Position numbers and translations under genes: made by a program
Shown here: positions 17,861 through 26,603 of the stretch, in pieces
How positions within the stretch are numbered: the stretch's first letter is position 1
Layout of the letters: the number at the start of each line of letters is the position of its first letter
Notes under the pieces: model-generated
What the model was told of the DNA's origin: nothing
The model's input: the letters and a program-made list of their open reading frames with translations, nothing else
Databases searched by the model: none
Assembly: GCA_018266055.1 (NCBI GenBank)
Contig: JAFDYT010000005.1
Coordinates: forward strand, 186,001-250,000
From: Bacteroidota bacterium
Lineage (GTDB): Bacteria; Bacteroidota; Bacteroidia; Cytophagales; Cyclobacteriaceae
Reading direction: 5' to 3'
DNA: 64,000 bases

Positions 17861-19096
17861 CTACGCTACCTTGAGTTTGCTGTAATGTGATTTGCTGAAT
17901 TTCTCTTCCGCATACGTGCGGTTGATGATCAGTTTTTCAACCGTCTTGTCCGACGGTAATTCAAACATGGCGTCGGTGATGATAGCTTCACACACGGAGC
18001 GAAGACCGCGGGCGCCGAGTTTGTATTCCACCGCCTTTTCAACGATGAAGTCGAGTGCGCCTTCTTTAAATTCAACTTCGATGTTTTCCATCTCAAACAA
18101 TTTCTTGTATTGTTTGATCAGTGCATTCTTAGGTTCTGTAAGGATCTTGCTTAACGCCACATGGTCAAGCGGGTTGAGATAAGAAATGACTGGCAATCGG
18201 CCGATCAATTCCGGAATCAATCCAAATGTTTTTAAATCCTGAGCCGAAACATATTGAAGCAGATTTTCTTTTTCTACTTCGCTCGGACTCATGCTGTCGG
18301 CGCTGGCGGTAAATCCTAGCGGTCGTGTATTTAATCTCCGTCCAATTATTCTCGCGATTCCTTCAAAGGCACCTCCGCAGATGAACAGAATGTTCTCGGT
18401 ATTCACCGTGATCATTTTTTGATCCGGGTGCTTGCGTCCTCCTTGTGGAGGCACATTTACGGCGGTTCCTTCGAGCAATTTCAGCAACGCTTGCTGCACT
18501 CCTTCGCCGCTCACATCGCGGGTGATGGAAGGGTTGTCTGACTTACGCGCGATCTTATCAATCTCATCGATGTACACAATTCCGCGTTCGGCTGCTTCCG
18601 TGTTATAGTCGGCCGCTTGCAGCAGTCGGGTAAGTATACTTTCTACATCTTCACCTACGTAGCCAGCTTCAGTAAGCACGGTAGCGTCAGCAATGCAGAA
18701 AGGTACTTGCAATATTTTGGCGAGTGTGCGAGCCAGGTAGGTTTTGCCCGTACCAGTTTCGCCCACCATAATGATATTCGATTTTTCGATGAGGATGTCT
18801 GAATCGATTTTACGCTGCATCAACCGCTTGTAGTGGTTGTACACCGCTACGCTCATCACGCGTTTGGCTTCATCTTGCCCGATTACATACTCGTCCAGGT
18901 GTTTTTTAATTTCGCGGGGCTTGATCAACTTAAAATTGGGCAGCGCTCCGGCTTCTACCTTGTTCTTTTTCTCTTCGGATAATATCTGGTTGGCCTGTGT
19001 CACGCATTTGTCGCAAATGTGCGCGTGAATGCCCGAGATCATCAGGTCAACATCTTTCTTATTTCTTCCGCAAAAAGAACAGGTTACTTCTGCCAT
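17861..19096 (-). CDS. clpX: ATP-dependent Clp protease ATPase subunit ClpX
   Basis: 411 residues from ATG 19096. An N-terminal zinc finger has Cys6, 9, 28 and 31. The AAA+ module has Walker A GETGTGKT, Walker [11 protein letters not shown] and the pore and sensor segments [17 protein letters not shown] and [16 protein letters not shown]. ClpX unfolds tagged proteins and feeds them into ClpP. It lies downstream of clpP in the order tig-clpP-clpX, with a 93-base gap carrying its own promoter-like box. It ends one base from the convergent OmpA-protein stop. Confidence 0.98.
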   Translation of the reverse strand: MAEVTCSFCGRNKKDVDLMISGIHAHICDKCVTQANQILSEEKKNKVEAGALPNFKLIKPREIKKHLDEYVIGQDEAKRVMSVAVYNHYKRLMQRKIDSDILIEKSNIIMVGETGTGKTYLARTLAKILQVPFCIADATVLTEAGYVGEDVESILTRLLQAADYNTEAAERGIVYIDEIDKIARKSDNPSITRDVSGEGVQQALLKLLEGTAVNVPPQGGRKHPDQKMITVNTENILFICGGAFEGIARIIGRRLNTRPLGFTASADSMSPSEVEKENLLQYVSAQDLKTFGLIPELIGRLPVISYLNPLDHVALSKILTEPKNALIKQYKKLFEMENIEVEFKEGALDFIVEKAVEYKLGARGLRSVCEAIITDAMFELPSDKTVEKLIINRTYAEEKFSKSHYSKLKVA

Positions 19097-19141
19097 TTCA
19101 ATTTTCCTTTAAAATCACCGTGCCAACCAGCCAGTAAATAA

Positions 19142-19149
19142 CAAAGGTA
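19142..19149 (-). promoter_or_regulatory. Putative -7 box TACCTTTG for clpX
   Basis: Minus-strand TACCTTTG, exact TAnnTTTG match and identical to the lepA box, 45 bases upstream of the clpX ATG. It would let clpX be expressed separately from clpP. Confidence 0.5.
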
Positions 19150-19189
19150 CTTATTTATTGGCTAATTGGCACAGCGCTAAAATTTCAAA

Positions 19190-19873
19190 TCATTTTTTGA
19201 TCCGCTCGAGCACTTCGTCGATCAAGCCGTATTCTTTGGCTTCTACCGAACGCATCCAATAGTCGCGATCCGAATCCTTTTCTATTTTTTCGTAGGTCTG
19301 ACCGCTGTGCTTGGAGAGAATGGTGTATAAATCTTTCTTCAGCTCAAGGGTTTGACGCATGGAGATCTCCATGTCGGAAGACGTACCTTGCATGCCGGCA
19401 GAAGGTTGGTGAATCATCACCCGCGAATGGGGTAATGCTGACCGTTTTTTGTTTGCGCCTGCAGCAAGTAGAACGGCGCCCATGGAAGCAGCCATACCCG
19501 TACAGATGGTAGCAACGTCAGGGTTCACGTACTGCATGGTGTCGTAAATGCCCAGGCCGGCATATACTGATCCGCCCGGACTGTTAATGTACATGATGAT
19601 GTCTTTTTTTGGATCGGATGACTCCAGAAACAAAAGCTGTGCGGTGATAACGTTGGCCACATAGTCGTCTACAGCAGTTCCGAAAAAAATAATCCGGTCT
19701 GCCATCAGTCGGGAAAACACATCAATCACAGTGGCACGCATCTGGCGTTCTTCCACAATGTTTGGTGTCATGCCCAATACATCGTTCATATGCTTTGCGT
19801 AGCTATCGAGGGCGTTGCCGCTCATGCCCATGTGGTGCACGGCGTATTTGCGAAATTCGTTATGGTTATTCAT
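19190..19873 (-). CDS. clpP: ATP-dependent Clp protease proteolytic subunit ClpP
   Basis: 227 residues from ATG 19873, with a ~35-residue N-terminal extension probably removed by self-processing. The serine protease core shows INSPGGSVYAGLGIYDTM, the nucleophile Ser130 in GMAASMGAVLLAAG and His155 in RVMIHQPSAG; the third triad residue lies in DRDYWM. ClpP forms a tetradecameric barrel that degrades substrates delivered by ClpX, encoded just downstream. The gene follows tig on the same strand with a terminator between them. Confidence 0.98.
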   Translation of the reverse strand: MNNHNEFRKYAVHHMGMSGNALDSYAKHMNDVLGMTPNIVEERQMRATVIDVFSRLMADRIIFFGTAVDDYVANVITAQLLFLESSDPKKDIIMYINSPGGSVYAGLGIYDTMQYVNPDVATICTGMAASMGAVLLAAGANKKRSALPHSRVMIHQPSAGMQGTSSDMEISMRQTLELKKDLYTILSKHSGQTYEKIEKDSDRDYWMRSVEAKEYGLIDEVLERIKK

Positions 19874-19945
19874 ACTATTAGTTTACGCTTTAAGGACGTT
19901 TCTCTACAATAATTTATTTCAAGTTTAGAGAAGAAAAACCGAAAT

Positions 19946-19973
19946 AAAAAAGCCTATCGTCAGACAGGCTTTT
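19946..19973 (-). terminator. Rho-independent terminator of tig
   Basis: Reading the minus strand, AAAAGCCT pairs with AGGCTTTT around a 10-base loop and runs into TTTTTTATTTC. It starts 27 bases after the tig stop and separates tig from clpP. Confidence 0.75.
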
Positions 19974-20000
19974 ATAAAACTCAATTTAAGTTTGATTAGT

Positions 20001-21350
20001 TCAATGGCGGTGCGATTCTGCAATTTTCCTGAATTCTTCCAGGCTCACCTTCTTCTCCTCAATGGTGATATTTTCTTTGATAGCGTTCAGGATTTTTTCG
20101 TGGCGAATCTGATTGTAGCTCTGCATGTAGGTTTCTCCTTTGCCGTCTTTGCCAGCCAGGTAGTTCGTCACGATAGCGTCAAACTTGTCGCCCAGCTGCT
20201 CGGCAATGGCGGGGCCACCAAACTGATCCATGATCAGTTGTTTAGCTTTTTCCCGCACTTCGTTTTCTTCTACTTTAATTCCCTTTTCTTCGGCGATTTT
20301 ATTTTTCACCAGATCCCACTTGATGGAATCGCGGTACGAGTGGAATTCCTTTTCAAGAACCTCGTCAGTCACTTGACCGTTGCTGGTGGCTTTCAGCCAG
20401 GTTTTCAAAAAACCTTCAGGCATATTGATCTTGGTGTGATCCACATAGTAGTGTTGAATTTCGTGATCCAGCAGGTGTTGTGTTTCGCGATCGTAGTTGC
20501 TGGAGATCGTTTCTTTGATTTTGTTTAAGAAAGCTTCCTCGGTGGTGACAACATCTTTACCAAAAACCTGATCAAACAATTCTTGATTTGGTTCCACAGG
20601 TTCAATGCGGCTAATGCTGGTCACTTTAAAGCTATACTTGCCAGTCGCGTTTTTGGCTTCGTCTTCACTCACGTTGATGAGCTGAGCAATGGCGCCTGCG
20701 TCGGTAAGTACTTTTTCGATATCAAACTCAATGGTATCTTCTTTTTTCAGGCCAACAAATTTTTTGGTCTGCGATTTTTCCACCAGGTCCGTTCTGAGGA
20801 ACGAGCCGTGTTTCTCTTCGCTTCCTGCTTTGTTGATTTCGCCAAACAGGTTGTCGCCGGCTTCGCTTGTTTCGGGCGTGGTGCGCTTACCGTACCTACG
20901 TTTGATGTCTTCCAGCGTATCGTCCATCACCTTTTTGTCAACTTCAATGGGATGCGAGGTAACTTTTACCTTGTTGGAAAGGTCAACGGTGAAGTCTTCC
21001 ACCAATCCGATTTGAAATTCAAATTCAAAATCCTTTTGGAAATCCCAGTCGATGGTATTTGCTTTTTCATGGTTAGGCAGCGGGTCGCCAAGGACACGAA
21101 GTTTATTGTCGCGGATGTAATCCGAGACTGAATGCGAGATAATGTGGTTAACTTCTTCCACCAGAATTCCCTTACCGTACATTTTTTTGATCACGCCGGT
21201 AGGTACTTTGCCTTGCCGAAAACCTTTGATAGTGGCTTTACGGGCGTAGTCGCGAACTTTCTCTTCCACTTTGGGCTGATAGTCGCTTTCTGACAATTGA
21301 ATTTTGATGAGGCCGTCGGTGGCGCTTTGCTTGTCTAATGTAATGTTCAA
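20001..21350 (-). CDS. tig: Trigger factor (Tig)
   Basis: 449 residues from ATG 21350, near the ~430-450 of the family. The N-terminal ribosome-binding domain has the signature KGFRQGKVPTGVIKKMYG (about 42-59) that docks on L23 at the exit tunnel. The FKBP-type middle domain (about 150-250) is divergent, as usual in Bacteroidota. The C-terminal helical arms (about 260-440) are charged and rich in Glu/Lys. It shields nascent chains co-translationally. The order tRNA-Leu, tig, clpP, clpX on one strand mirrors the common tig-clpP-clpX arrangement. Confidence 0.95.
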   Translation of the reverse strand: MNITLDKQSATDGLIKIQLSESDYQPKVEEKVRDYARKATIKGFRQGKVPTGVIKKMYGKGILVEEVNHIISHSVSDYIRDNKLRVLGDPLPNHEKANTIDWDFQKDFEFEFQIGLVEDFTVDLSNKVKVTSHPIEVDKKVMDDTLEDIKRRYGKRTTPETSEAGDNLFGEINKAGSEEKHGSFLRTDLVEKSQTKKFVGLKKEDTIEFDIEKVLTDAGAIAQLINVSEDEAKNATGKYSFKVTSISRIEPVEPNQELFDQVFGKDVVTTEEAFLNKIKETISSNYDRETQHLLDHEIQHYYVDHTKINMPEGFLKTWLKATSNGQVTDEVLEKEFHSYRDSIKWDLVKNKIAEEKGIKVEENEVREKAKQLIMDQFGGPAIAEQLGDKFDAIVTNYLAGKDGKGETYMQSYNQIRHEKILNAIKENITIEEKKVSLEEFRKIAESHRH

Positions 21351-21386
21351 GAGATTGAAATTTAAAGTGAGCGGCCTCAGGGTGCA

Positions 21387-21410
21387 CCTTACAGGTTTAT
21401 TTCTGTAAGG
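21387..21410. other. Hairpin between tRNA-Leu and tig
   Basis: CCTTACAG pairs perfectly with CTGTAAGG around an 8-base loop. It lies between the tRNA-Leu 3' end and the trigger-factor start on the minus strand. No T-run follows, so it is more likely a processing or leader structure than a terminator. Confidence 0.5.
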
Positions 21411-21434
21411 CGCTACCTGATACCTTAATTATTG

Positions 21435-21516
21435 TGCGCATGGAGGGACTCGAACCCCCACGCCTTTCGGCACCAGATCCTAAGTCTGGCACGGCTACCA
21501 ATTACGCCACATGCGC
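21435..21516 (-). tRNA. tRNA-Leu (anticodon UAG)
   Basis: 82 bases on the minus strand. Acceptor arms GCGCATG/CATGCGC, anticodon arm CCAGA-CTTAGGA-TCTGG giving anticodon TAG, long variable arm (class II), and a GGTTCGAGTCC T-arm. CCA is not encoded. It reads CUA and, by wobble, other CUN codons. Confidence 0.95.
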
Positions 21517-21861
21517 TAGAAACGCCCTTTTCGCTAAAAGGGAGCGCAAATTTAGGGATTATTCGTTACTATTAAAGCCTTAATGAAAAATTGGTGGAAT
21601 GACGACAAAAGGGCACCCGCAGGCCCTGCCGCAATGAATTACCGGAAACGGATGGGTGATCGCGCTAAAATCCGAAGAATGAGTTGAAAAGTACTAGTGT
21701 GCTGCATAAGGCTAACCCTGTATTGGAAGAGGATGTACCAATGATATGCCGGGCAATTGATTGTCTTAAAATTAAATGCAATCGATGAAGTAGGCGTGTT
21801 GTCAAAAAGCGACCGGTTTTATAATTTGAATTTTGTATCTTGAAACAAGAACCCTGAATTT
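21517..21861. other. 345-base gap between tRNA-Leu and relA/spoT
   Basis: Contains a hairpin CCCTTTT/AAAAGGG at 21525-21542 near the tRNA 5' end, a possible 34-codon basic ORF at 21583-21687 and the AT-rich leader of the alarmone synthetase gene. No exact TAnnTTTG box was found before 21862. The rest shows no recognisable feature. Confidence 0.5.
21583..21687 (+). CDS. Possible small basic peptide (34 aa)
   Basis: ATG 21583 to TGA 21687. The peptide begins MKNWWNDDKRAPAG and ends in an Arg/Lys/Met-rich stretch (YRKRMGDRAKIRRMS). No family is recognised. The unusual composition and an isolated position between genes make it a candidate only; codon evidence is too short to judge. Confidence 0.25.
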   Translation: MKNWWNDDKRAPAGPAAMNYRKRMGDRAKIRRMS

Positions 21862-24075
21862 GTGGTAGTTGACGCTGTAGAAGAAAAACGAGAAATCATT
21901 AACCGCTATCGCAGGCTGCTGCGAAAAGCAAAGCCTGTATTAAAGGAAGGCGACGCTAAGCTGATCAAGCGAGCCTTTACCATTGCCATGGAGGCGCACA
22001 AAAACATGCGCCGCAAGTCGGGCGAGCCGTACATCTTTCATCCGCTTACCGTAGCCGAAATTTGTGTAGAAGAGATTGGCCTTGGCACGACTTCGATTGT
22101 GGCTGCGCTACTGCACGACGTGGTGGAAGATACCGATATTCAGCTTTCGGATATTGAGCGCACGTTTGGCAAGAAAATCACGAGCATCGTAGATGGCCTT
22201 ACCAAAATTCGAGGCGTTTTTGAATACGGAACTTCCGCGCAGGCGGAAAATTTCCGCAAGATGCTTTTCACGTTAAGTGAAGATGTGCGTGTTATTCTCA
22301 TCAAGCTGGCCGATCGCCTGCATAACATGCGCACGCTCGAAAGCATGCCGCGCAACAAGCAGTTGCGCGTGGCTAACGAAACGATCTATCTCTATGCGCC
22401 GCTGGCGCATCGGCTCGGGCTCAACGCCATCAAAACAGAGCTTGAAGATTTGTATCTGCGCTTCACGGATTATGCCACGTACCGCGACATCGCCAACAAG
22501 ATTGACGCCACCAAAACATCGCGTAACCGATTCATCAAACAATTTGTGCAGCCGATCAAGGATGAACTTGACATGCTCAAGGTGAACTATGAAATCAAGA
22601 GCAGGCCAAAATCGATCTTTTCCATTTTTAATAAGATGCGCAAGCAGAACATTCCGTTTGAGGAAGTGTACGATTTGTTTGCGATCCGAATTATTATCGA
22701 CACATCGCTGGAGCATGAGAAATCCTTTTGCTGGCAAGTGTATTCCATCGTTACTGATTTTTATACGCCTAACCCTGATCGCCTTCGCGATTGGATCAGC
22801 ACGCCAAAAGGGAATGGCTACGAGTCGTTACACACTACGGTGATGGCCAAAAACGGCCAGTGGGTGGAAGTACAGATTCGCACTAAGCGAATGGACGAGA
22901 TTGCCGAGAAAGGCTATGCCGCTCATTGGAAGTACAAAGACAATACCGCCAAGTACGAATCGAACTTGGAAAAATGGCTGGTGCGTGTGCGCGAAACCCT
23001 GGAGAAGCAAGACCTCACTGCGCTGGAGTTTGTCGATGATTTTCGTGGCAACTTGTTTAATGAAGAAGTTTTTGTTTTTACGCCCAAAGGCGAACTGAAG
23101 ACAATTCCGAAAGGTGCTACCGCCCTCGACTTTGCGTTTGAGATCCATACCGACATTGGTGCAAAGTGTATCGGCGCCAAAGTCAATCAGAAGTTAGTGC
23201 CCATCAACCATGTGTTGCGAAACGGCGATCAGATCGAGATACTCACCTCGTCAAAACAGAAACCCAACGAAGACTGGCTGCGGTTTGTGATCAGCCCCAA
23301 GGCGAAAAACAAAATCAAAGATCTGCTCAAAGAAGATCGCCGCAAAGTTGCCGACGACGGCAAGGAAATTCTGATCCGCAAGCTGAGGCAGATGAAGATC
23401 GACGTGAATGGTCAGGTGTATGAGCAGCTTCGCGAATTCTTTAATGTAAGCTCGCAGTTGGAATTGCTTTATAAAGTCGGCAAAGGAATTATCACGATCG
23501 CCGACATCAAGAAATTCCAGGATTACAAACCCACGGGAGTAAAAAAGCTGGCGGTGAGTGAAGTGGCTGATGTGAAGACCATTGAGCAGGAAATCAAATC
23601 CAAAGGCCGCTCGGAAGATACGCTGCTCATAGGCGAAGACATGGACGTGGTGGAGTACAAACTTGCCAAATGCTGTACGCCCATTCCCGGCGATGAAGTG
23701 TTTGGCTTTGTCACGGTGAGCGAAGGAATAAAAATACACCGCACCAATTGCCCCAATGCGCCGGAGTTGCTCGCCAACCATGGCAACCGCGTCATCAAAG
23801 CCAAGTGGACAAGCCAGCACGAGGTAGCATTCCTTACGGGATTGAAAGTAGTCGGTACCGACCGCGTGGGTCTGATCAACGACGTGAGCAAAGTAATTTC
23901 AGAAGAACTAAAAGTGAATATGAGCTCACTATCGTTCAAGACCGACCACGGTATCTTCAATGGCGAAATCATGCTGTACGTAAACGACACCCGTCACCTC
24001 GAAATGCTCATAAGTAAATTGGAAAAGGTAGAAGGCGTAGTACAGGTAAACCGGTTTGACAGCAGGGCTTCTTAG
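21862..24075 (+). CDS. relA/spoT: Bifunctional (p)ppGpp synthetase/hydrolase (RelA/SpoT)
   Basis: 737 residues from GTG 21862, full length for a long RSH enzyme. The HD hydrolase domain keeps His60, His-Asp at 85-86 and Glu-Asp at 89-90 (LLHDVVEDTD), so hydrolysis of ppGpp should be active. The synthetase domain shows RPKSIFSIFNKMRKQN, LFAIRIIIDT and GNGYESLHTTV. TGS (VFVFTPKGELKTIPKGATALDFAF), a helical region, a Cys-containing zinc-finger-like segment (AKCCTPIPGDEVFGF) and a C-terminal ACT domain follow. It sets alarmone levels during starvation. It stands alone with a 345-base leader. Confidence 0.97.
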   Translation: MVVDAVEEKREIINRYRRLLRKAKPVLKEGDAKLIKRAFTIAMEAHKNMRRKSGEPYIFHPLTVAEICVEEIGLGTTSIVAALLHDVVEDTDIQLSDIERTFGKKITSIVDGLTKIRGVFEYGTSAQAENFRKMLFTLSEDVRVILIKLADRLHNMRTLESMPRNKQLRVANETIYLYAPLAHRLGLNAIKTELEDLYLRFTDYATYRDIANKIDATKTSRNRFIKQFVQPIKDELDMLKVNYEIKSRPKSIFSIFNKMRKQNIPFEEVYDLFAIRIIIDTSLEHEKSFCWQVYSIVTDFYTPNPDRLRDWISTPKGNGYESLHTTVMAKNGQWVEVQIRTKRMDEIAEKGYAAHWKYKDNTAKYESNLEKWLVRVRETLEKQDLTALEFVDDFRGNLFNEEVFVFTPKGELKTIPKGATALDFAFEIHTDIGAKCIGAKVNQKLVPINHVLRNGDQIEILTSSKQKPNEDWLRFVISPKAKNKIKDLLKEDRRKVADDGKEILIRKLRQMKIDVNGQVYEQLREFFNVSSQLELLYKVGKGIITIADIKKFQDYKPTGVKKLAVSEVADVKTIEQEIKSKGRSEDTLLIGEDMDVVEYKLAKCCTPIPGDEVFGFVTVSEGIKIHRTNCPNAPELLANHGNRVIKAKWTSQHEVAFLTGLKVVGTDRVGLINDVSKVISEELKVNMSSLSFKTDHGIFNGEIMLYVNDTRHLEMLISKLEKVEGVVQVNRFDSRAS

Positions 24076-24078
24076 CCG

Positions 24079-25365
24079 TTACTCATTTTTATACACTACG
24101 CCGTCTTTCATTACGAAAGTTACTTTCATCATCGTGCCGATGTTCTTGGTAGGATCTTCATCCACTGCGATGATGTCGGCGAGTTTTCCTTTTTCGATAG
24201 AACCTACTTTTTCACCCATGCCTAGTATGGTAGCATTCACCTGCATCGCGCTAAGCAACGCCTCGATGGGCGGCATTCCACCTTCTACCATGTAGCCAAA
24301 TTCTTTGGCGTTATCGCCGTGAGGAAATACCCCGGCATCTGTTCCGAATGCCATCTTCACGCCGCGCTTGTAGGCTTTACCAAAATTCTCCTGAATCTTC
24401 GAGCCGATTTCTAAAGCCTTGGGAACCACCAGCGGATGGTAGTATCCTGGAATCTTCGCATACTCAGCCGCCGAGCGACCAGCGATGATGGTCGGCACGT
24501 GATACGTTCCTTTCTGCTTCATCAAGTCCATCACCTCTTCCGTCATCAGTGTGCCGTGTTCGATGGTGGTGATTCCAGCCAGCACTGCACGCTTCATGCC
24601 TTCCGCGCCGTGGGCATGTGCGGCGGTGATCATGCCGTAGTCTTTGGCGGTTTCCACGATAGCATTCACTTCTTCCTGGGTGAACTGCGGACCACTTCCA
24701 TCTTTAGCCACGCTCAGCACGCCACCTGTTGCTGTAATTTTAATAAAATCAGAACCGTCTTTGTAGCGCTGGCGTACCGCTTTGCGCGCGTCTTCCGGAC
24801 TGTTGATCACGCCTTCTTTTGGTCCGGGGTCGCCCATCAGGTCTTTGCGCGAGCCATTCGTCGGGTCGGCATGACCACCGGTAGAGGCAATGCTTTTTCC
24901 AGCAGTGAGCACACGCGGACCGACCACGATGCCCTGGTTGATCGCATTGCGCAGCGAAATGTTTACACCGCTGCCTCCACAATCGCGTACGGTCGTGAAG
25001 CCGGCCATCAAAGTTTTCTTGGCATAGACTGTCGACTGAAAGGCAACGTCAGCTTCATTGAGCGTAAAGCGTTTTACTAAAGCGTCTTTGCTGGTTTCGC
25101 TTTCAAGATGCACGTGCATATCAATCAATCCAGGCATCACCGTTTTTTTACTCAAGTCGATAAGCTTGTCATCCTTACCTGGCTTGGTAAATCCTTTTTC
25201 CACGGCTGTAATTTTATTGGCTTCCACAACGATGGTTATTTGTTGAAGCAGCTCTTTGTTTTTTCCGTCGATGACCGAGCCGCAGTGAATAAGTGTGCGC
25301 TGGGCGTGGCCAAGGAGCGCTGTAAAAAAGAGAAGCGCAAAGAAGAGGTAGAACTTTGTTTTCAT
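24079..25365 (-). CDS. Secreted amidohydrolase (imidazolonepropionase/prolidase-like)
   Basis: 428 residues from ATG 25365, with a Sec signal peptide (MKTKFYLFFALLFFTALLGHA). It is a metal-dependent TIM-barrel hydrolase. Visible ligands are the HxH in GLIDMHVHLE (about residue 83), a probable carbamylated Lys in DFIKITATGG, His in AAHAHGAEG and IEHGT, and Asp in AFGTDAGVFPHG. The subfamily contains secreted Xaa-Pro dipeptidases and other amide or lactam hydrolases; the substrate cannot be set. It is followed upstream on the same strand by a GlcG-like gene 51 bases away, likely co-transcribed. Confidence 0.88.
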   Translation of the reverse strand: MKTKFYLFFALLFFTALLGHAQRTLIHCGSVIDGKNKELLQQITIVVEANKITAVEKGFTKPGKDDKLIDLSKKTVMPGLIDMHVHLESETSKDALVKRFTLNEADVAFQSTVYAKKTLMAGFTTVRDCGGSGVNISLRNAINQGIVVGPRVLTAGKSIASTGGHADPTNGSRKDLMGDPGPKEGVINSPEDARKAVRQRYKDGSDFIKITATGGVLSVAKDGSGPQFTQEEVNAIVETAKDYGMITAAHAHGAEGMKRAVLAGITTIEHGTLMTEEVMDLMKQKGTYHVPTIIAGRSAAEYAKIPGYYHPLVVPKALEIGSKIQENFGKAYKRGVKMAFGTDAGVFPHGDNAKEFGYMVEGGMPPIEALLSAMQVNATILGMGEKVGSIEKGKLADIIAVDEDPTKNIGTMMKVTFVMKDGVVYKNE

Positions 25366-25416
25366 AGGTTTTGGTTTTTGTATTTCGCTGTAGCGAGAGT
25401 AAATGATTCGCTGAAG

Positions 25417-25908
25417 TTAGTTGAGCGCCGCAAGTCCCGCTTTAGCGACTTGGTCGTCTTGAGTAGACTGGGCTCCTGACACGCCAATAGCGCCGATGAT
25501 TTTTCCATCGACCACGATGAGTTCGCCGCCTTCCAGCGCAGTAGCATTGTTGATCGACAAAATTCGCAGACCTACGCCGCCGTTAGCAACGGCATCTTCC
25601 AATACTTTGGTAGGACGCTTGAAGTTATTGGCCGTTCGCGCTTTGCCAATCGCTACTTCGATCGAGCCGATCTGTGTGTTATCGATTTTTTTAAACAGCA
25701 CAAGGTTGCCGCCGGCATCCACGATGGCAATAGCCATTGTCCAATTATTTTTGTTGGCCTCCTGAACAGCAGCCGTCATAATTTTTTCTGCTTGCTCAAG
25801 GCGAATGGGCTCGCCATAAGGTATCGGCATTGCCGACTTTTGGGGTTGCGCCAGTGCCGGGATTGACAGCGCGGCAAACAGACAAAGTACAAACCAGTTT
25901 TTACTCAT
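25417..25908 (-). CDS. Secreted GlcG/HbpS-family (heme-binding-like) protein
   Basis: 163 residues from ATG 25908, with a signal peptide (ends near ALA-QPQ). The GlcG/DUF336 domain covers most of the rest: AEKIMTAAVQEANKNNWTMAIAIVDAGGNLVLF, DNTQIGSIEVAIGKARTA and GKIIGAIGVSGAQSTQDDQVAKAGL. Members include heme-binding HbpS and proteins of unknown ligand next to oxidoreductases or hydrolases. Position directly before the secreted amidohydrolase suggests the two work in the same compartment. Confidence 0.88.
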   Translation of the reverse strand: MSKNWFVLCLFAALSIPALAQPQKSAMPIPYGEPIRLEQAEKIMTAAVQEANKNNWTMAIAIVDAGGNLVLFKKIDNTQIGSIEVAIGKARTANNFKRPTKVLEDAVANGGVGLRILSINNATALEGGELIVVDGKIIGAIGVSGAQSTQDDQVAKAGLAALN

Positions 25909-26004
25909 GCTATTTTTGATTAGTTATCAATGTTACTGTAAAATCGCAAGAACTTCAACAGCTAATTCAACTACAGGTAGTTTAATGGTGTAGCGTGAAG
26001 TCAG

Positions 26005-26012
26005 TATCTTTC
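26005..26012 (+). promoter_or_regulatory. Putative -7 box TATCTTTC
   Basis: One mismatch to TAnnTTTG. It ends three bases before ATG 26016, which would place the transcription start on the A of the start codon (a leaderless mRNA). Confidence 0.35.
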
Positions 26013-26015
26013 GGT

Positions 26016-26603
26016 ATGAATTTTCTGGCGCACCTTTACCTTTCGGGCGAAAACCCCCAACTAAAAACAGGAAATTTTATTGGTGATTTTGTGAAAGGCA
26101 AAAACCTTACCGATCGCTTTCACCCCGAAGTGGCCAAAGGCATTGCACTGCACCGCGAGATCGATTGGTTTACAGATCGTCATCCGGTGGTGAAGCAAAG
26201 TAAAGATCGCTTGCGCGAAAAATACCGCCATTACTCCGGCGTTATCGTCGATATCTTTTACGATCATTTTTTGGCGAAACACTGGAACCGCTATTCAGAG
26301 CAAGTACTTCCCGACTTTGCCGACGAATGCTACGACTTGTTGCAGAAACAATCGGAGATATTGCCCGAAGAGGTCAACTTTCTTTTGCCGTACATGATCA
26401 AAGGAAACTGGCTGGTGAACTATTCCCGACTGGAAGGGATACAGAAAGCACTAAGCGGCATGGCCCGGCGCACACGGTTTGAATCAAAGATGGAGCAATC
26501 CGTAGCGGATCTTGAAAATCATTATGATTCGTTCGGGAAAGAATTCGAATTGTTTTTTCCGGAGCTGAATGAATTTTGTGTGCGTTGGATTAAATCCAAC
26601 TGA
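26016..26603 (+). CDS. AcpH-like (DUF479) acyl-carrier-protein phosphodiesterase family
   Basis: 195 residues from ATG 26016; the family start MNFLAHLYLSG fits this codon, whereas GTG 25995 would add seven unrelated residues. HD-type metal residues are visible in NFIGDFVKG, HREIDWFTDRHP and DIFYDHFLAKHW. The E. coli relative AcpH removes 4'-phosphopantetheine from acyl carrier protein, but many DUF479 members are untested. It meets the convergent gene at 26604 with no gap between the stops. Confidence 0.86.
   Translation: MNFLAHLYLSGENPQLKTGNFIGDFVKGKNLTDRFHPEVAKGIALHREIDWFTDRHPVVKQSKDRLREKYRHYSGVIVDIFYDHFLAKHWNRYSEQVLPDFADECYDLLQKQSEILPEEVNFLLPYMIKGNWLVNYSRLEGIQKALSGMARRTRFESKMEQSVADLENHYDSFGKEFELFFPELNEFCVRWIKSN

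Noticed and set aside
20583-21131. 182-codon plus-strand open frame
   Set aside because: Lies wholly antisense to trigger factor, which has clear family motifs; its translation has no recognisable domain.
23251-23820. 189-codon minus-strand open frame
   Set aside because: Antisense to the RelA/SpoT gene with no domain of its own.
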